A stretch of 64,000 nucleotides of DNA from Strigamia acuminata (lineage: Eukaryota; Arthropoda; Chilopoda; Geophilomorpha; Linotaeniidae), in NCBI GenBank assembly GCA_949358305.1, contig OX442316.1, positions 14,014,001 through 14,078,000 of the forward strand, written 5' to 3'. The position numbers and the translations under genes were made by a program. The notes beneath the pieces are model-generated. The model did no database searches. It saw only the letters and a program-made list of their open reading frames with translations, and was not told the origin of the DNA. Within the stretch, counting starts at the first letter, position 1, and each line of letters opens with the position of its first letter. Positions 33,232 through 45,800 of this stretch are shown here, one piece after another.

Positions 33232-34427
33232 TTCCAAAATTTCACAAATTATCACCCAAAGATCACTATTCGATGCACTAAACACAAACACACTTTCAAA
33301 TAAATAATTCCCCAAAATAATAGGCGAAAATAATACAATTCTTCCCGGGGTGCAGCTCAATAAGTGAGCACAACTACCTTGACCAGTCGCTACAAGGGCT
33401 TCCGTCCGACACACCTGGGGTCGCGGGATCGCCCCCTTGCTTCGAGCAAGCCTGGCCAAGAATAGGATGACACTAGGCGAATGCCTAAAGGGTGCCAAAC
33501 AAACAAAAGGTCCCCAAAACAAAAACTTAATATTATACAAAGTTTCACGACAACCCAGAACGCACAAAACAAAAAAAAATGTTGGCACGTTGTATTCTTG
33601 TTTGCGGGATATTTGCGTCGCAAATCCCGCGGAGATGTCGTCAAAACGTTGTTCCAAACCGTCGAAAATCGCTGGAATTCACTTGTGCACCTGGCACAAG
33701 ACTTAACCTGTCCAACGTCGCGCAGATACCCGTCCCGGGCTAATCCGCGGTCAAAATGCGTGTTCGCGCTCGTCGCACGAAAACACGACTTCAAAACGTC
33801 GAAATGTTCGTCAAAAACTTCCAAACGCTGTCTAGACGTTCGTCGCAACCTCGAAAATCGTCCAATCGGCGAATTCCGACGTGGATATAATCCAAAAACT
33901 CGTTGCGAACGTTCCTCGTTCGTTTTTACTCCAACCGCATGGACGGCGCCATCTTGGATTGGGCTGCACCGCTCGCCATGACGGAAAAACAACGAAAAAA
34001 TTAATATTTCGACAATAAATAATGTTCCTACCGTCTCTAGGTAATCTACACTCGTTTCACACGTCGTTTGCACGAATTCACAAAATACAAGCGTGTTTCG
34101 ACTCGAAAACACGCTGGCTGGCTTCACTGTTGTACACGGCGAAGTCCAGGCAAAGAAAAATGGCTGCCACCGAAGCTAATCTTCGTTATACTGGCACACA
34201 ACTAATTTCTCACGAAAATAAACGTTTCCTACACTGTTCTGTCCAAAAATCACGTCCTAATTGTCCGCACACACTTCCCAATCGCTCGCACTTCGCGAAA
34301 ATCGTCGATACGTCTTTGCGACGAAAATGACGGTGTCGGCGAACGTCCGATGGTCGTTACCGCTCTGGAAGTCCGCTTATCGTCCCGAGATGGTTGCTAA
34401 CGATGCAAACCATCCTCTGCTACCATG
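33232..34427 (-). other. Long CpG-rich leader of Copia element 2
   Basis: Nearly 1.2 kb separates the 5' LTR from the gag-pol ATG, against about 310 bp in Copia 1. It is richer in G+C and CpG than the surroundings, with many TCGTC/CGAAAA words. It contains a 245-codon open frame (34127-33390) with no recognised domain and a Kozak-like AAGATGGCGCC near 33951. It may contain an intron or packaging sequences; I cannot decide which. Confidence 0.5.
34410..34425 (-). other. Primer binding site of Copia element 2
   Basis: TGGTAGCAGAGGATGG on the minus strand, two bases after the 5' LTR. The first 11 bases equal the Copia 1 site and are the initiator-methionine tRNA type. Confidence 0.75.
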
Positions 34428-34728
34428 TATTGTTTCCTGAAACGAGTGGTGTGTCGAATCCATTAACGACGCCGGATTTGAACTGTGCGGTAAGCACCAA
34501 GCGTGACCGCCATGTTTAATTCTCGGAAAACGTAACATCAGTGATGGTTCGAGGCTAGATAGTCTCGAAACCGAATACACAATAAAAGGAGAACAAATCC
34601 ATATTGTTTGATATGAACTTGTTCTTTACAAAAGAATAAATAAAACACTCATATCCATCTACGGATATCTAGAAGTGGCATGCACACCCAAAACACAAAT
34701 GGCGAAAGAATTCACTGCAAAACCAATA
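34428..34728 (-). repeat. 5' LTR of Copia element 2
   Basis: A 301-bp direct repeat of 28232-28532, flanked outside by TTTTT. Confidence 0.95.
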
Positions 34729-34733
34729 TTTTT

Positions 34734-35317
34734 TGTATAGTGAAATTCCATTAAAAGTCCCAATTAAGTTGGTATAAAAATAAAAGCTGTAGAATTTCTT
34801 CGTTTTAAATTCTTCGTGATTACATCTATGTTTTCTTTCAACGCAACCATTTTACTAGCATGATTAACTATATTCCCTAGAAATTATGTCTCTTTTAATA
34901 ATAAATCTTTCAACGTTTAAACATTTAAATTCTATTTAAAAAGCCAAAGCATCCAAAGATGAAAGGGTTTAAATCGTCCCCACAGTTTAATAAACCGTCG
35001 AGCTACGAAAACGCATTTTTTTTCGTCTTGTTTAAGTGTTAAATACTTGGCAACATGTCGTTTTTATTTCAAACAACTTTAATAATAAATATTTGAATAA
35101 TAATTTAATTTTCTTTTCACATACATTTTTTTTTTTACTCGAATTCTATCTTTACGTTTCTTCCCTCTCGGGGGGTTATTAAGTGCGCGATGACGTATTG
35201 GAAAAATAAATTGGCGCCAATTGGCCAAACCAATCCTCCCAAATCTATTTAAAACCGGCAACCAATGAGCTTTAAGAATACACAGGAGGGTGCAGGTAGG
35301 AGGTTGCGATAGACGGA
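34734..35317 (+). promoter_or_regulatory. Upstream region and probable promoter of the BAMBI-like gene
   Basis: AT-rich to about 35150, then CCAAT/ATTGG boxes (GCCAATTGGCC near 35216, ACCAATCC near 35229, ACCAATGAG near 35261) around CTATTTAAAA (35246-35255), a TATA-like box some 65 bp before the ATG at 35318. The motifs are seen; a promoter role is inferred from position. Confidence 0.5.
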
Positions 35318-38300
35318 ATGACATCTACCGGGTACCAAGGGCAGTCGGCCACTCGGGACCCGCAAATGCCAGAGATGGCATCAAAGCGGGATCCGTGTGC
35401 ATGCGGTGCGGCTCTCATTTTAGCTGGATTATTACTCACAGTGTCGGCACAAAGACAAGGTAAGACACTTATTTTCCAAGCATCATTCTCTCGAATATTG
35501 TGCCGTTTAAATGGAACCAGCAGCTGTGTGGGAACAGGTGAAGCCATTTCGTATGATGGGGTGTTTAGAGTTGAAGTTCAGTTGAGAAAAAGCATTGGGC
35601 CAAAAGATATTTTTTTTTTTTTTTTTTTTTTAATAAAAAATAAAAATACAGGTTATGTAAAATGGAATTATTAATATTATTTTTTTTAAATTTAATAAGG
35701 GCTCCATATTTCAAAATTTAAAATCGCTGGAGATAATTAATCTGATTAAAAAAAATGATATTTGGAATTTTATCAGCCAGATGGTAAAAAACTGATAAAA
35801 ATTCTTCGAAAAATCGTCAAAACCGATTTTATTTTACACTTAAAAATAGAAATAAAGTTGGAAATGTGCGCAAATTCACTTGAATTGTGTTTTTTTTTTT
35901 CTAACTTGCATTTAGTGCGAGATCAATAATTCACTTTCAAAGTGTAATGTGAATCTGCAATGGTAAGATGATGGTCGAGTTTTACAGCTGCCTTTTTATA
36001 GTCTTGGGGAGAAGGTGAATGTTGGTTAATTATTTAGACATTTCATCAGAACTCCAGAAACCATGGTAACTTGTTGGTAAACTTGCAATGCAACCAATTT
36101 TCTAAATAGCAATTTCTCCTTAGAAATCATCTAAATCTCAAGGTCACTTTGTTTGAGTTGAGCATAACGTTTTATGGATAAAAACAATGCGTGCACTTGT
36201 GTAATACGAGTCTTTTATGGGAAACATCATGCATTGGTTAAAAAAAGCCATATGGTACAAATCTGGACCTAAAAAAAAGACCATGCAACATTTAGAACCC
36301 TTTAACGTCTTTTTTTTTAAAAATGTAGTGCGTTGAAAAGTAAATTATTTAAAAAAAAAAAGATATTTACGAAAAACAAGAATTCTATATTGATTTATAG
36401 AAGATTCTTGAATTACAACGAATCCAAATGATGTCTGCAATGCAATAATTGCCGACATTTGAGTTCGACGCTGAAATGCCTTGATAAATCTTCTGAATTG
36501 CAATTTTGCAATCAGAATAAATAGATTTGAGTGAAAGAAAAGCGGAAGTAACTTTACTTTTGTCCGAATTCCAAATTGGCAACGGTTCAGCTTCATTTGC
36601 GGCGCCACCTTAGAATTAGCATTACCAGCAGCAAATCCATTAAAGAAAAAACCAAAACCTAAATAGATAAATAGTTAACTGTACAAAAAGGATTTGTGGT
36701 TTGCCGATTTTGTGGTTTTTTTTTTCCTCGCATTTCTGTTTCTACGACTCGTATTGTGCGCGCGCATTCGGCGCACAATGCCGGACCCAACTTGTCTTTA
36801 TTATTTCTTGTTTACACGCGTTTCTAGCGAGCAAAGCCAAACTCTATTTTTATATTATCAATATATACCGACCTTGCAACCATTGCTCGAGCACTGACAT
36901 CCTGAAGGGTGTGAAAATAGCTGCACGGATGAGATGTGGAGTTGCATGGCGGCACAAAGTACTTTGGCTGTGTCGACTAATCTGATTTTTATGGTGGGGG
37001 TAGTTGATTGGAATTCAGTCGACTTACAATCCCACGAGATTGAAGTCGCACACGTGCTCCCACTGTGTTACGACGCTCGAATCAATAAGAAAACAAATTT
37101 CCATCCCCTAGCACACGCTTGTTTAAACCGTAATACCAGCACATGTTGAAAAATTGCAAAAAAAGAAAGGAAGAAATTTTTTTATTTTAAATTTCCATGA
37201 TGTTGATAATTGAATTAGGTTCCCTGTGTAATACAAATTTGATCCCCTCATCATGAATATTAAAAGCTCAAGTCGAGCATACATAGTGGGAGATCAAAGG
37301 AAAGCTTAATGGAGTTTTTTTTGTGTGCGCTGAATAAGAATTTGTCAACGATTTTCAAATGCAAATAAGTTTGTTTTCATTGATAATTCAGGACGTTGTT
37401 ACATTAAATTTGGATGTTATTAAGCTAAATAAAGGCTTAATCTGTTCGTTGACTCGTATTTTCCATTGACATGGAGGTCAAAATGACCATCATAAATGCC
37501 TGGCGTGACTGTCGTAAGTGACATTAGAAGATCATTAACCGGAAGAGTTTTGCGGTTTAATTAAAATCTTTAAGACACGTGCAGAATGTGCACTTTAAAT
37601 GCGCAATTATCATGCGAATTAATAATTAAACAAACGAAATAAGTCGTAATAAATATCTGGGTGTGTTTATCTCGACTTTTTTTCAAGGTTTGCTATTTAT
37701 TGTGCCGTTTTACTGCGCCGTTAATTCAAAATGAGCTTTAAATTTACTGGTCTTCTCAACTTTGTAACAATTGTTTGCTTTCGGCGAGCTAAAACAATAG
37801 ATTAGATGCAACCTCCCGCTGACAAATGAGTGTACGTGCCGTCTTTTTGTCGCTTCTGCACGATGCGGTTCATCAAAGCTCGTAAAAAGCAATGAACGAA
37901 CAATGAAATTCAAATTATACCCCGAACCCACTTGTTCCGTGGCTATAAAAACACCAGATTGATCTTTATCAATAACTAAACGTCACTTATTATGGAATTA
38001 GGAAAGACGTTAACGTGTGTGTGCACGACAACTGACTGCCAGATGCACGGAGTAAACACTTGCACAACAATACACAAGTGCTACACGCAATTATTGGAAC
38101 GTGATGATGGATCAGGGCCGATAGTTCGAGGATGCATCACGAATAAATCGCCTTTACTGTGCGAAAATAGACCACCGGCGACCATTGGAAATTGGCCACT
38201 ACTCCATTGCTGTAATTACTCCATGTGCAACGAAGGAACAACGCCTACACAACCAGCATGGCATCAGGAGAAAAGTAAATATGAAAACCAAATTATTTTT

Positions 38301-38661
38301 ATTTTTTTATATGTTTATTTATTTATTTATTTTTTTTCAAGTTAATGTATCGAGTGCGATCAAACTGAATCAAGTCCACGGACAGGTCACCACCTACGCT
38401 CAACACGGAGCACAGAATAATGCGAAGATAATCAGTCCTATTTACATATCGGTGCTTGTTGTAGGAGTTGTGTTATTATTAATCATAGCTGCAGTTGCCA
38501 TTGCGGTTTTGCGACGTCCAAGTATCTTCTATCGACGAGAATTCAGCATTGATCGACGCGGTTACCTTAAAAGTCAAGATCTGACTGTTTCGCGGCTCCA
38601 TGACTCGAATTCCTCCAGAAACCAGTTTTGTAGTGACAGCAAAGCCATCCTTGCTACTTGA
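35318..38661 (+). CDS. BAMBI-like TGF-beta pseudoreceptor (244 aa)
   Basis: Three exons: 35318-35459, 38002-38274 and 38342-38661 (735 nt), separated by introns of 2542 and 67 bp, all GT-AG and in phase. Exon 1 codes a hydrophobic signal segment (AALILAGLLLTVSAQ); the ATG at 35375 (MASKRDP) could also be the start. Exon 2 codes a cysteine-rich ectodomain, CVCTTTDCQ ... NTCTTIHKCYTQLL ... GCI ... LC ... CCNYSMCN, the three-finger pattern of TGF-beta receptors ending in the CCxxxxCN box. Exon 3 codes one membrane helix (about residues 172-195, ISVLVVGVVLLLIIAAVAIAVL) and a short tail of about 50 residues without GS box or kinase. That architecture is BAMBI, which blocks BMP/activin signalling by forming inactive receptor complexes. 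A fragment of a type I receptor gene is less likely, because the stop lies in a natural last exon. Confidence 0.75.
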
Positions 38662-39854
38662 AATGGTTGTAATTAAGTTAATGATTACGGTATTTTACAG
38701 TTTTTGTATATGTTTGTTGTGAATGTGAATGACGAGAAGTGGAATTTTTTGATTTAATATTTTGATGAGGGCGCAATATCTCTCGGCGGAATATGTACGA
38801 TGAATGCATATTGAAAAGTTGTCAGATGATGATTAATGAGAGACTTGAGATTGGTATTGACATCTTATGTAATTTGTATGCTGATGTAGAAGTGTAATTT
38901 TGGATTTTTGGTGCAATTTTGACTTGATTGAGTACTGGAAGCGACGATTTGGCTCGTCCGTGATCACGAATTATGTCTGTTTGTATATCTGTACACAATT
39001 TTTTGAAGAGAATTTAATATGTTATTTTATTATTTATTTATTTAATTATTTATGTGTGTAGTTGCCATTTCAAGCAAGATTTTCAACTGGAATTTTTCTA
39101 CTGCTTGTAATAGGCTTGAATGTTTAGAATTATTGTGTACTTAATTAAGCAAAGTGTCGATATATAATTTTGTTCACTGATTTGTGAATGAAAAATTGTT
39201 AACGCGAGATTATTTTTTTTAATTTCAGTTTCAATTTTTAATCAATTTTTAAGCAGAAAAAAATTGCTCAAATTTGGTTTGATAAATGACAATAAAAAAA
39301 ATGTATGGTAAATATTATTATTAAAAAACAAATTCTTCTATACTAGCTATTTAGAAAAAAATGTTTACTTTAGCCGCATCCAGATGTCAGCACTAGCACT
39401 TTATGCGGTTTTAGGCCTAACTCGAGATGAACAAGCCAAGCGATCCAGCAAAGAAAAAAATAGAAAAAGAAGGTTAGTGTCTCTAATTACTCTATTAAAA
39501 TCGATAATAGGCCATTCGTGTCCTAGCATAAGTAACTATTTAATAATTCAAGTACTCATCGAACACTAACGCCATATTTTATGACAAAAATGCCGTGTTT
39601 GTAGTTTACAACAAATCTTATACAGAAATATCGATCCAATTTTGCCGTAAACAGACAGAAGCAAAGTTTATTGATTTTTATTTTACATGAAAATCAATTC
39701 TTCACAGACATCACATTTATATAACACCAAAGAACAACACAAACTCATATTTTCAGTTATAAAATTTTCATACGAACAAATGAAATTATGAAAAATGTAC
39801 AGAATGAAGTGAAAAACTTGAAAATATTATCCTTGAATTATTTCTCTTTTCACT
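38662..39854. other. Spacer between convergent BAMBI-like and RTK genes
   Basis: No coding sequence recognised. The left part is likely the BAMBI-like 3' UTR (AT-rich, possible AATAAA-type signals near 39288). The right end holds the 3' UTR of the kinase gene on the minus strand (its stop is at 39855). Confidence 0.5.
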
Positions 39855-42800
39855 TTAGTTTCTCACAAATTTATCACTTTGTGGCGTGGAATTTGTTAAC
39901 TGTACTTCTTCTGGAGGCAGAGGACGGTTTGTAATTCTATCAAAATTAACATAAACATGGGATATATCTGTCATGCTTTCCAATGACTCGCACAAGTCAG
40001 AAAAATCCGGTCGCCTAAAAGGTTCTTTATCCCAACAAGACTCCATAATTAAGTATCTAAACAAATGAAACAAAACAAAACATTAAAAAAAATAAAATCC
40101 ACCAAAAGAAACAAAAACTAGCTGCATTCAAAAAGTCGTGTTTCAAGTTTGTATTTTTGTTTTTCTATTTTTAACATCGCAAAACACAAACACACAAATT
40201 ACTTGTAACAAGACTTATTAATGCAACTACCTATTTACATTTCTTCAGAACAATTATCAGGTTTCTGCAACCTGTGTCCATTAATTAAATAATCAGGAAA
40301 AGCGGAATCAGGTACTGATGCGTAAGGAAATCCACCTAAAACCATAAAAATTTAAAATCAGTTGGTGTAAACAGCAAAAGGGGAAGACGAAAACGTGCCC
40401 AACTACAAACGTGAAAGAGATTTCATTTTTGTGTCCGTTTATAGTAATTTCATGAACCAAGGATGACATGAACATGTATTCTTGTGTTATTTCCTATTGA
40501 TTCGTTGTTCCATGCGCTGAATGGATGCATTGCTTGCCAACTAACGAGGGGAACACATGTATAAGATACTCACAGATTGTTGTAATAATAAACATGGAGA
40601 ATTGTTGTATCATGCTGAATGCAACCCTAAAATAATTTCATTCCATAAACAGCCAACAATGCAAACAATGAGCTCAAAGTTTGCTTTATTTTGTCTGTGT
40701 ATTCATCCAATTTGAGCAATCAGGCCTAGTGTATGAATACTGTAAACAACAGTTGCTAGGTAAAAAATAGTTCCAAGATCCAGATTGAATTTTCTCATTT
40801 GAGATTTAATGATGTCATTTCCCCTTTTGAGATTCAATGATTGCATGACATCAGAACTTTGTTCACCAACATGAAGATAATAATAGTTTGTAGTGGTGGT
40901 GCAGTGGTTAAAGCAATGGCATAGAAATCTTTCCTCATAGGTTCAAATCCTGGTGTGTGTGAAAATTTTTACTTTTATTTTTTAATTTTTTTTTAGCAGT
41001 AATTTTAATGTTTGTAATTTTATGTTTGTTTTTAGAAAACTTTAATTAATTAATTTTAATTTTTAACAAACATAAAATTACAAACATTAAAATTACTGCT
41101 AAAAAAAATTAAAAAATAAAAGTAAAAATTTTCACACACACCAGGATTTGAACCTATGAGGAAAGATTTCTAGGCCATTGCTTTAACCACTGCACCACCA
41201 CTACAAACTATTATTATCTTCATGTTGGTGAACAAAGTTCTGATGTCATGCAATCATTGAATCTCAAAAGGGGAAATGACATCATTAAATCTCAAATGAG
41301 AAAATTCAATCTGGATCTTGGAACTATTTTTTACCTAGCAACTGTTGTTTACAGTATTCACACACTAGGCCTGATTGCTTAGATTGGATGAATACACAGA
41401 CAAAATAGTGCAAACTTTGAGCTCATTGTTTGCATTGTTGGCTGTTTATGGAATGAAATTATTTTAGGGTTGCATTCAGCGTGATACAACAATTCTCCAT
41501 GTTTATTATTACAACAATCTGTGAGTATCTTATACATGTGTTCCCCTCGTAAGCATGTTTGTTACCGTAGGGTAACGGGTAACGAGGGTACGGGCGGGTT
41601 ACGGGTACGGTTTTTACGCCAATGCACATCTCTGACACACGTGATCGCGTTCAGGAACGGGTACGGGTAGGGTAGGGTAGAGAATTTTTTTTGGAGACGG
41701 GTAACGGACGGGTAACGGGTAAGGATTTTACGCCAATGCAGATCTCTGATCCTTGGTTCATGGTTTATGGCTATTTTCGGTCTCCATTCTGCTTATAGAA
41801 ACATTAAGAACATCACCTAAGGTGCAAATCTCCCACAGAACAACTCCGAAAGCCCAAACATCACTTTTAGTCGTGTACAAACTATCCCGAATGGCTTCAA
41901 CAGAAAGCCAGCGCAAAGGAACTTTAGCACAACGTGTCGTCACGTAAACTCCCGACCTCGAAAGTCCAAAATCAGATATTTTCAACGTGTTTTTTTCATC
42001 GATGAGCACATTACGTGCGGCTAAATCTCGATGGGTGATTCCTTTACTCGCTAAATGATTCTAAAAAAAAATTAAATAAGAAAATAAAAATTGTATTGCA
42101 ATTTTTATTTACTCTTATTTACCATTCCCTTTGCGATCTGAAGAGCAAACGCGTGCAGCTCTTCCGCATCCAAGCAACAAGGGGTGATGTCAGGACGCTC
42201 CAGATTAGGTACGAGTCTATCTTTTCCGAGTCGCACGTAATTTGTCGCAGGAATTGGTTCTATGTTGATCAATAAATCGGATTCCTTGGTCGGTGGCTCT
42301 TCTTCATCTTCTGGAATCGTCGTAGTGGTCGTGTGGACGACGCTGAGGTTTGTCGCGTCGCCGCAACTGCTCTGAGAGCGAAGGAGATATTCGGAACTGT
42401 CGTTCTGACGGTTGTCCGATGCGAAGAACGTGGGTGTTGATGATTTCTGACGGCAGGAGGAGTAGAATAGCGTAGATATCCTAACATACTGCGAAACAAG
42501 TAAACATCTGTAATGCATGGTCGCATTACACATTAGACTTCTAAACCTCTTCTACAGTTTTCTGTATAGAATTGTAGCAAAGAAAAACACATTCGGGACC
42601 GAACCGAATGTTGGATTTAACTCTTCGCAAAAGCGCGATATACAGGGTGGTCAGAAAGTCTGGTTCTCAGTAAATAATTCACAAACTGTTCTAGATGTTG
42701 ATTCAGCAAAATTATTGTAAGGGTAGTACGTTGGGGGAAATCCAATTTTGACATCTAATTTGACCTCTGAGGTCATCTTCAAGGTCATCCATATTGTAAC

Positions 42801-45800
42801 TCGAGAACCGTGACAGATAGAGCAAAAAGGTGAATTAGAAAGTTGTAGAGCATCATCTAATTAGTCTAGAACCGTTCTTAAAAAAATTATTTCTTACAAG
42901 TATGACCAAATAAAGTGTCCTAATTGAGGATTAGCTTGGTTGCCTCAATAGTTTTAGGTTACAAAGCTGAGTTACATCAGGTTTAGAAGTCTAAAATGGC
43001 GAAAGTGGAGTTTTTAAAGGTTATTTGTGCGTTGTTTTACCTCTTTTCGAAGTTTTTTGAGGTAATGAAGGAGATCGCCACCCGATACGTACTCCATCAC
43101 CATGCAATATGGCTGCTGTAAGGTGCAGCATGCGAGCATGGTGATGATGTTTGGATGGTGACCGACTCGTTTCATCATTTTGATTTCTTCCAAGAAGTCC
43201 CGGATTTCCATATCGTTCGCATCGTCTGAAAAAATTTTTTTTTTTATGAATAAAGTTGAATTTGAATTTAAATTTATTTTTTTTGCCTTTGATTTGTTTG
43301 ACGGCTACGGTGGTTTTTTCGGATTTTCCACATATGGTGTCGGCTGTGGCTATGCACACACGGCCAAATGCTCCTTTGCCAATTTCTTCACCTGAATGAA
43401 TTAAATTAAATTAATTAACAAGTTGTGCGACTTTAGGTTAGGTTGTTGCTGGGTTTTAGTCTGGGGTTTGTACTTTACCAAGGAGGAGTCGACAATTGCT
43501 AATTTCGAATAAGTCGGCTAATCCTTTGCTTCTTGCGTCAACGATTTCCTTTTCAATGTAGATGACATTTCTGGTCAATCTGAAATTGAAATTGAAAGAT
43601 TAAAAAATGATTGTTTATATTTTATGGTAATTTAAATTTGCTTACTCGATTTGTTGAAGACTAATCGGACGCTGAGGACGAAATATGTTCAAGATGAAGG
43701 TTTTGAATTTTGTTTTGTATCTCATAAATATGCAAATCAAAATAATGATTATGATAGATACGATTATTAATCCAAAAGAAATGGCAATTTCTCTATGGGG
43801 TTGTGTTCGGACATCTTGAACAAGTAATCCTGAAATGTAGTACAGATTTTTATACATTAACATTGTGTATAATATACCGTAGAAGTTTTTTTTGTTTTTA
43901 TTGTACCATAACAGTTGAATGGAAATTCTTTTGAAATTGGGCCGCGACAACTCTGGAAATCGACTGCACTAATCTAATAGATGCAAAAGAAATTAAAAAT
44001 ATTACTATTTCTTATCTTTATATAGATATTTTGTTTATTTGAAGGGACACTGCAATAAATTGGTAACGTATACTCAGGCTCACCGTTAAAGACACACCAG
44101 TTCCTATTGGCCGAGCCTGTTTACTCCTAACTGTTGCCTGTATACTTCCACCAGGAAAAGTAGGTTTGTTGTGATTTTAATTAGTTTGATTATTTTAGGT
44201 GTTTGAAATGATGTAAATTTGGACACAAAATGGCTTCCCGTAACTCGAGCGTTTGTATTTTAGCCTACTTTTATGTAGCCCTACACCAGTGAATAGGCTC
44301 GGCCAATAGGAACTGGTGTGTCTTTAACGGTGAGCCTGAGTATAGTAGCATGGATGATCGATTTAACATCTAGATACGACATTAAAAATCGCATCTGTCT
44401 AGTTGCGATGTTAAATCGTTCATTGTGATACTTGGGATCGTCCAAGAAATTTTTTATCCCGATTAATGGCACGTGCACGTCTAAATCCGCACCAATAAGG
44501 TCATTGCAATTCTGAGAACCTTTCATATAAAAAAAATCGAGTTCTAGAGTTTCTCTGTTTATTTTTTGCTCAACTCCTGCATCAAATGTAAATTGAAAAG
44601 CATCTGGAGGACAATTCCGTGGAAATTCAAGTAAAAAATTGCAACTCAGGAAAAAAATACTTTGATGGTCGGCATTTACTAGGAACTTGAGATATCCTCT
44701 TCCCAGGAAAATTGCTGACACAAATTGCTGACACCGCCATTCCAATCTTGTTTATGTAGTGCAAGGTATTTCCGAGGAAAGTGAATGTGGAGATAAACCA
44801 ATGGATGGGAGATTCAGCTACAATATAAAAATCTTGTGGCGTGCAGTGTCCCTTCAAAAACACATACTTTGACTTTTAAAACAGCTTCCATGTTAGTTGT
44901 GCAGGGAAACTTCATGTTTATCAACCTGGAGTCATTTGCCGAAGCAATATCCTCGGGAATTGACACGTGGAATGTCTCAACCTTATTCAAACTGTGGTTA
45001 TGTGGATACTCGTAGCCAACGCTCGCAAGGAAATGACTGACTCGGTGTAAATCGCCGGGGTAATGCCATAGGATCATCGTGGCAGAAGTTGCCTCGTTTC
45101 TGATGATGGTTAGGTTTGAAGGGCTGGATAAGTTTGGTGCGGTGCAATAGCACGAGTTTGTATGATCACATTCTGGCGTTGGAGGAAGGAAAATAGGCTT
45201 AGTTAGAGCTGATGTGGCTTGGAGATTGGTGACAATAATCTTTGTTTACCTACAAATGCGTCAGTCGAGGCATTGCACAGGTGTTCGTCAAAGGCTACGA
45301 CCTGTAGCGGAAAACAAGCTTTGGTGATTTCGCAACATTTCGTGGTTTTATTGAAAATATTTACCGTGATTTTGTGCTGTGAGATTTTGTCGGATAATGA
45401 CACTTCTGTTTTGTATTTACCTGTCTGAAATTGTTTTGATATGGTTTTTAAATTGTTTTTTAAATCGATATCGCTCGTATGGTTCAAAAAAGGTGTCTGT
45501 CTTTTTAATTTTGTAACAGATTGTATTTTGAATTGCATTGGTTTTGTGAGAATTTATTTTGTGATATATTTTTGAGTGTTATTGGTTTTCAAATGATAAA
45601 ACATTTTGTGTAATGTATTATTTAATACTATTTAGTGATGTGATAATTTTTTTTTCTTTAACTATTTTGTTAAGAAGACTTGGGAGATTAATCATGGAAA
45701 AATTCACGACCGAACAGCGAACACCATTGGAAATTTTACTAAGAAACCCGAGGATCAATAATTCTGACCCAACATCCAGCAATCAAACGTCCAATGATTG

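Larger units (their letters stand above)
28232..34728 (-). mobile_element. Ty1/Copia LTR retrotransposon 2
   Basis: A 6497-bp element on the minus strand. The 301-bp LTRs (28232-28532 and 34428-34728) read identical. Both start and end TATTG...CAATA rather than the usual TG...CA, and the element is flanked by TTTTT on both sides (28227-28231, 34729-34733), compatible with a 5-bp target duplication. The primer binding site is TGGTAGCAGAGG, two bases inside the 5' LTR (34425). A purine tract (GAAAAGAAAGAGGGGG) lies inside the 3' LTR. One gag-pol frame. Identical LTRs mean a very recent insertion. Confidence 0.95.

Noticed and set aside
33232-33657. N-terminal extension of Copia 2 gag-pol by 142 codons
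   Set aside because: The upstream part has no Gag similarity and no ATG context; Copia Gag starts at the ATG at 33231.
40920-40965. tRNA gene in the foldback arm
   Set aside because: A and B boxes are present, but acceptor and anticodon stems do not form; better read as a SINE-type promoter.
44728-44867. Acceptor TTGTAG at about 44818 for the next RTK exon
   Set aside because: That exon would hit a stop after about 21 codons in the required phase; the acceptor at 44728 keeps the frame open.
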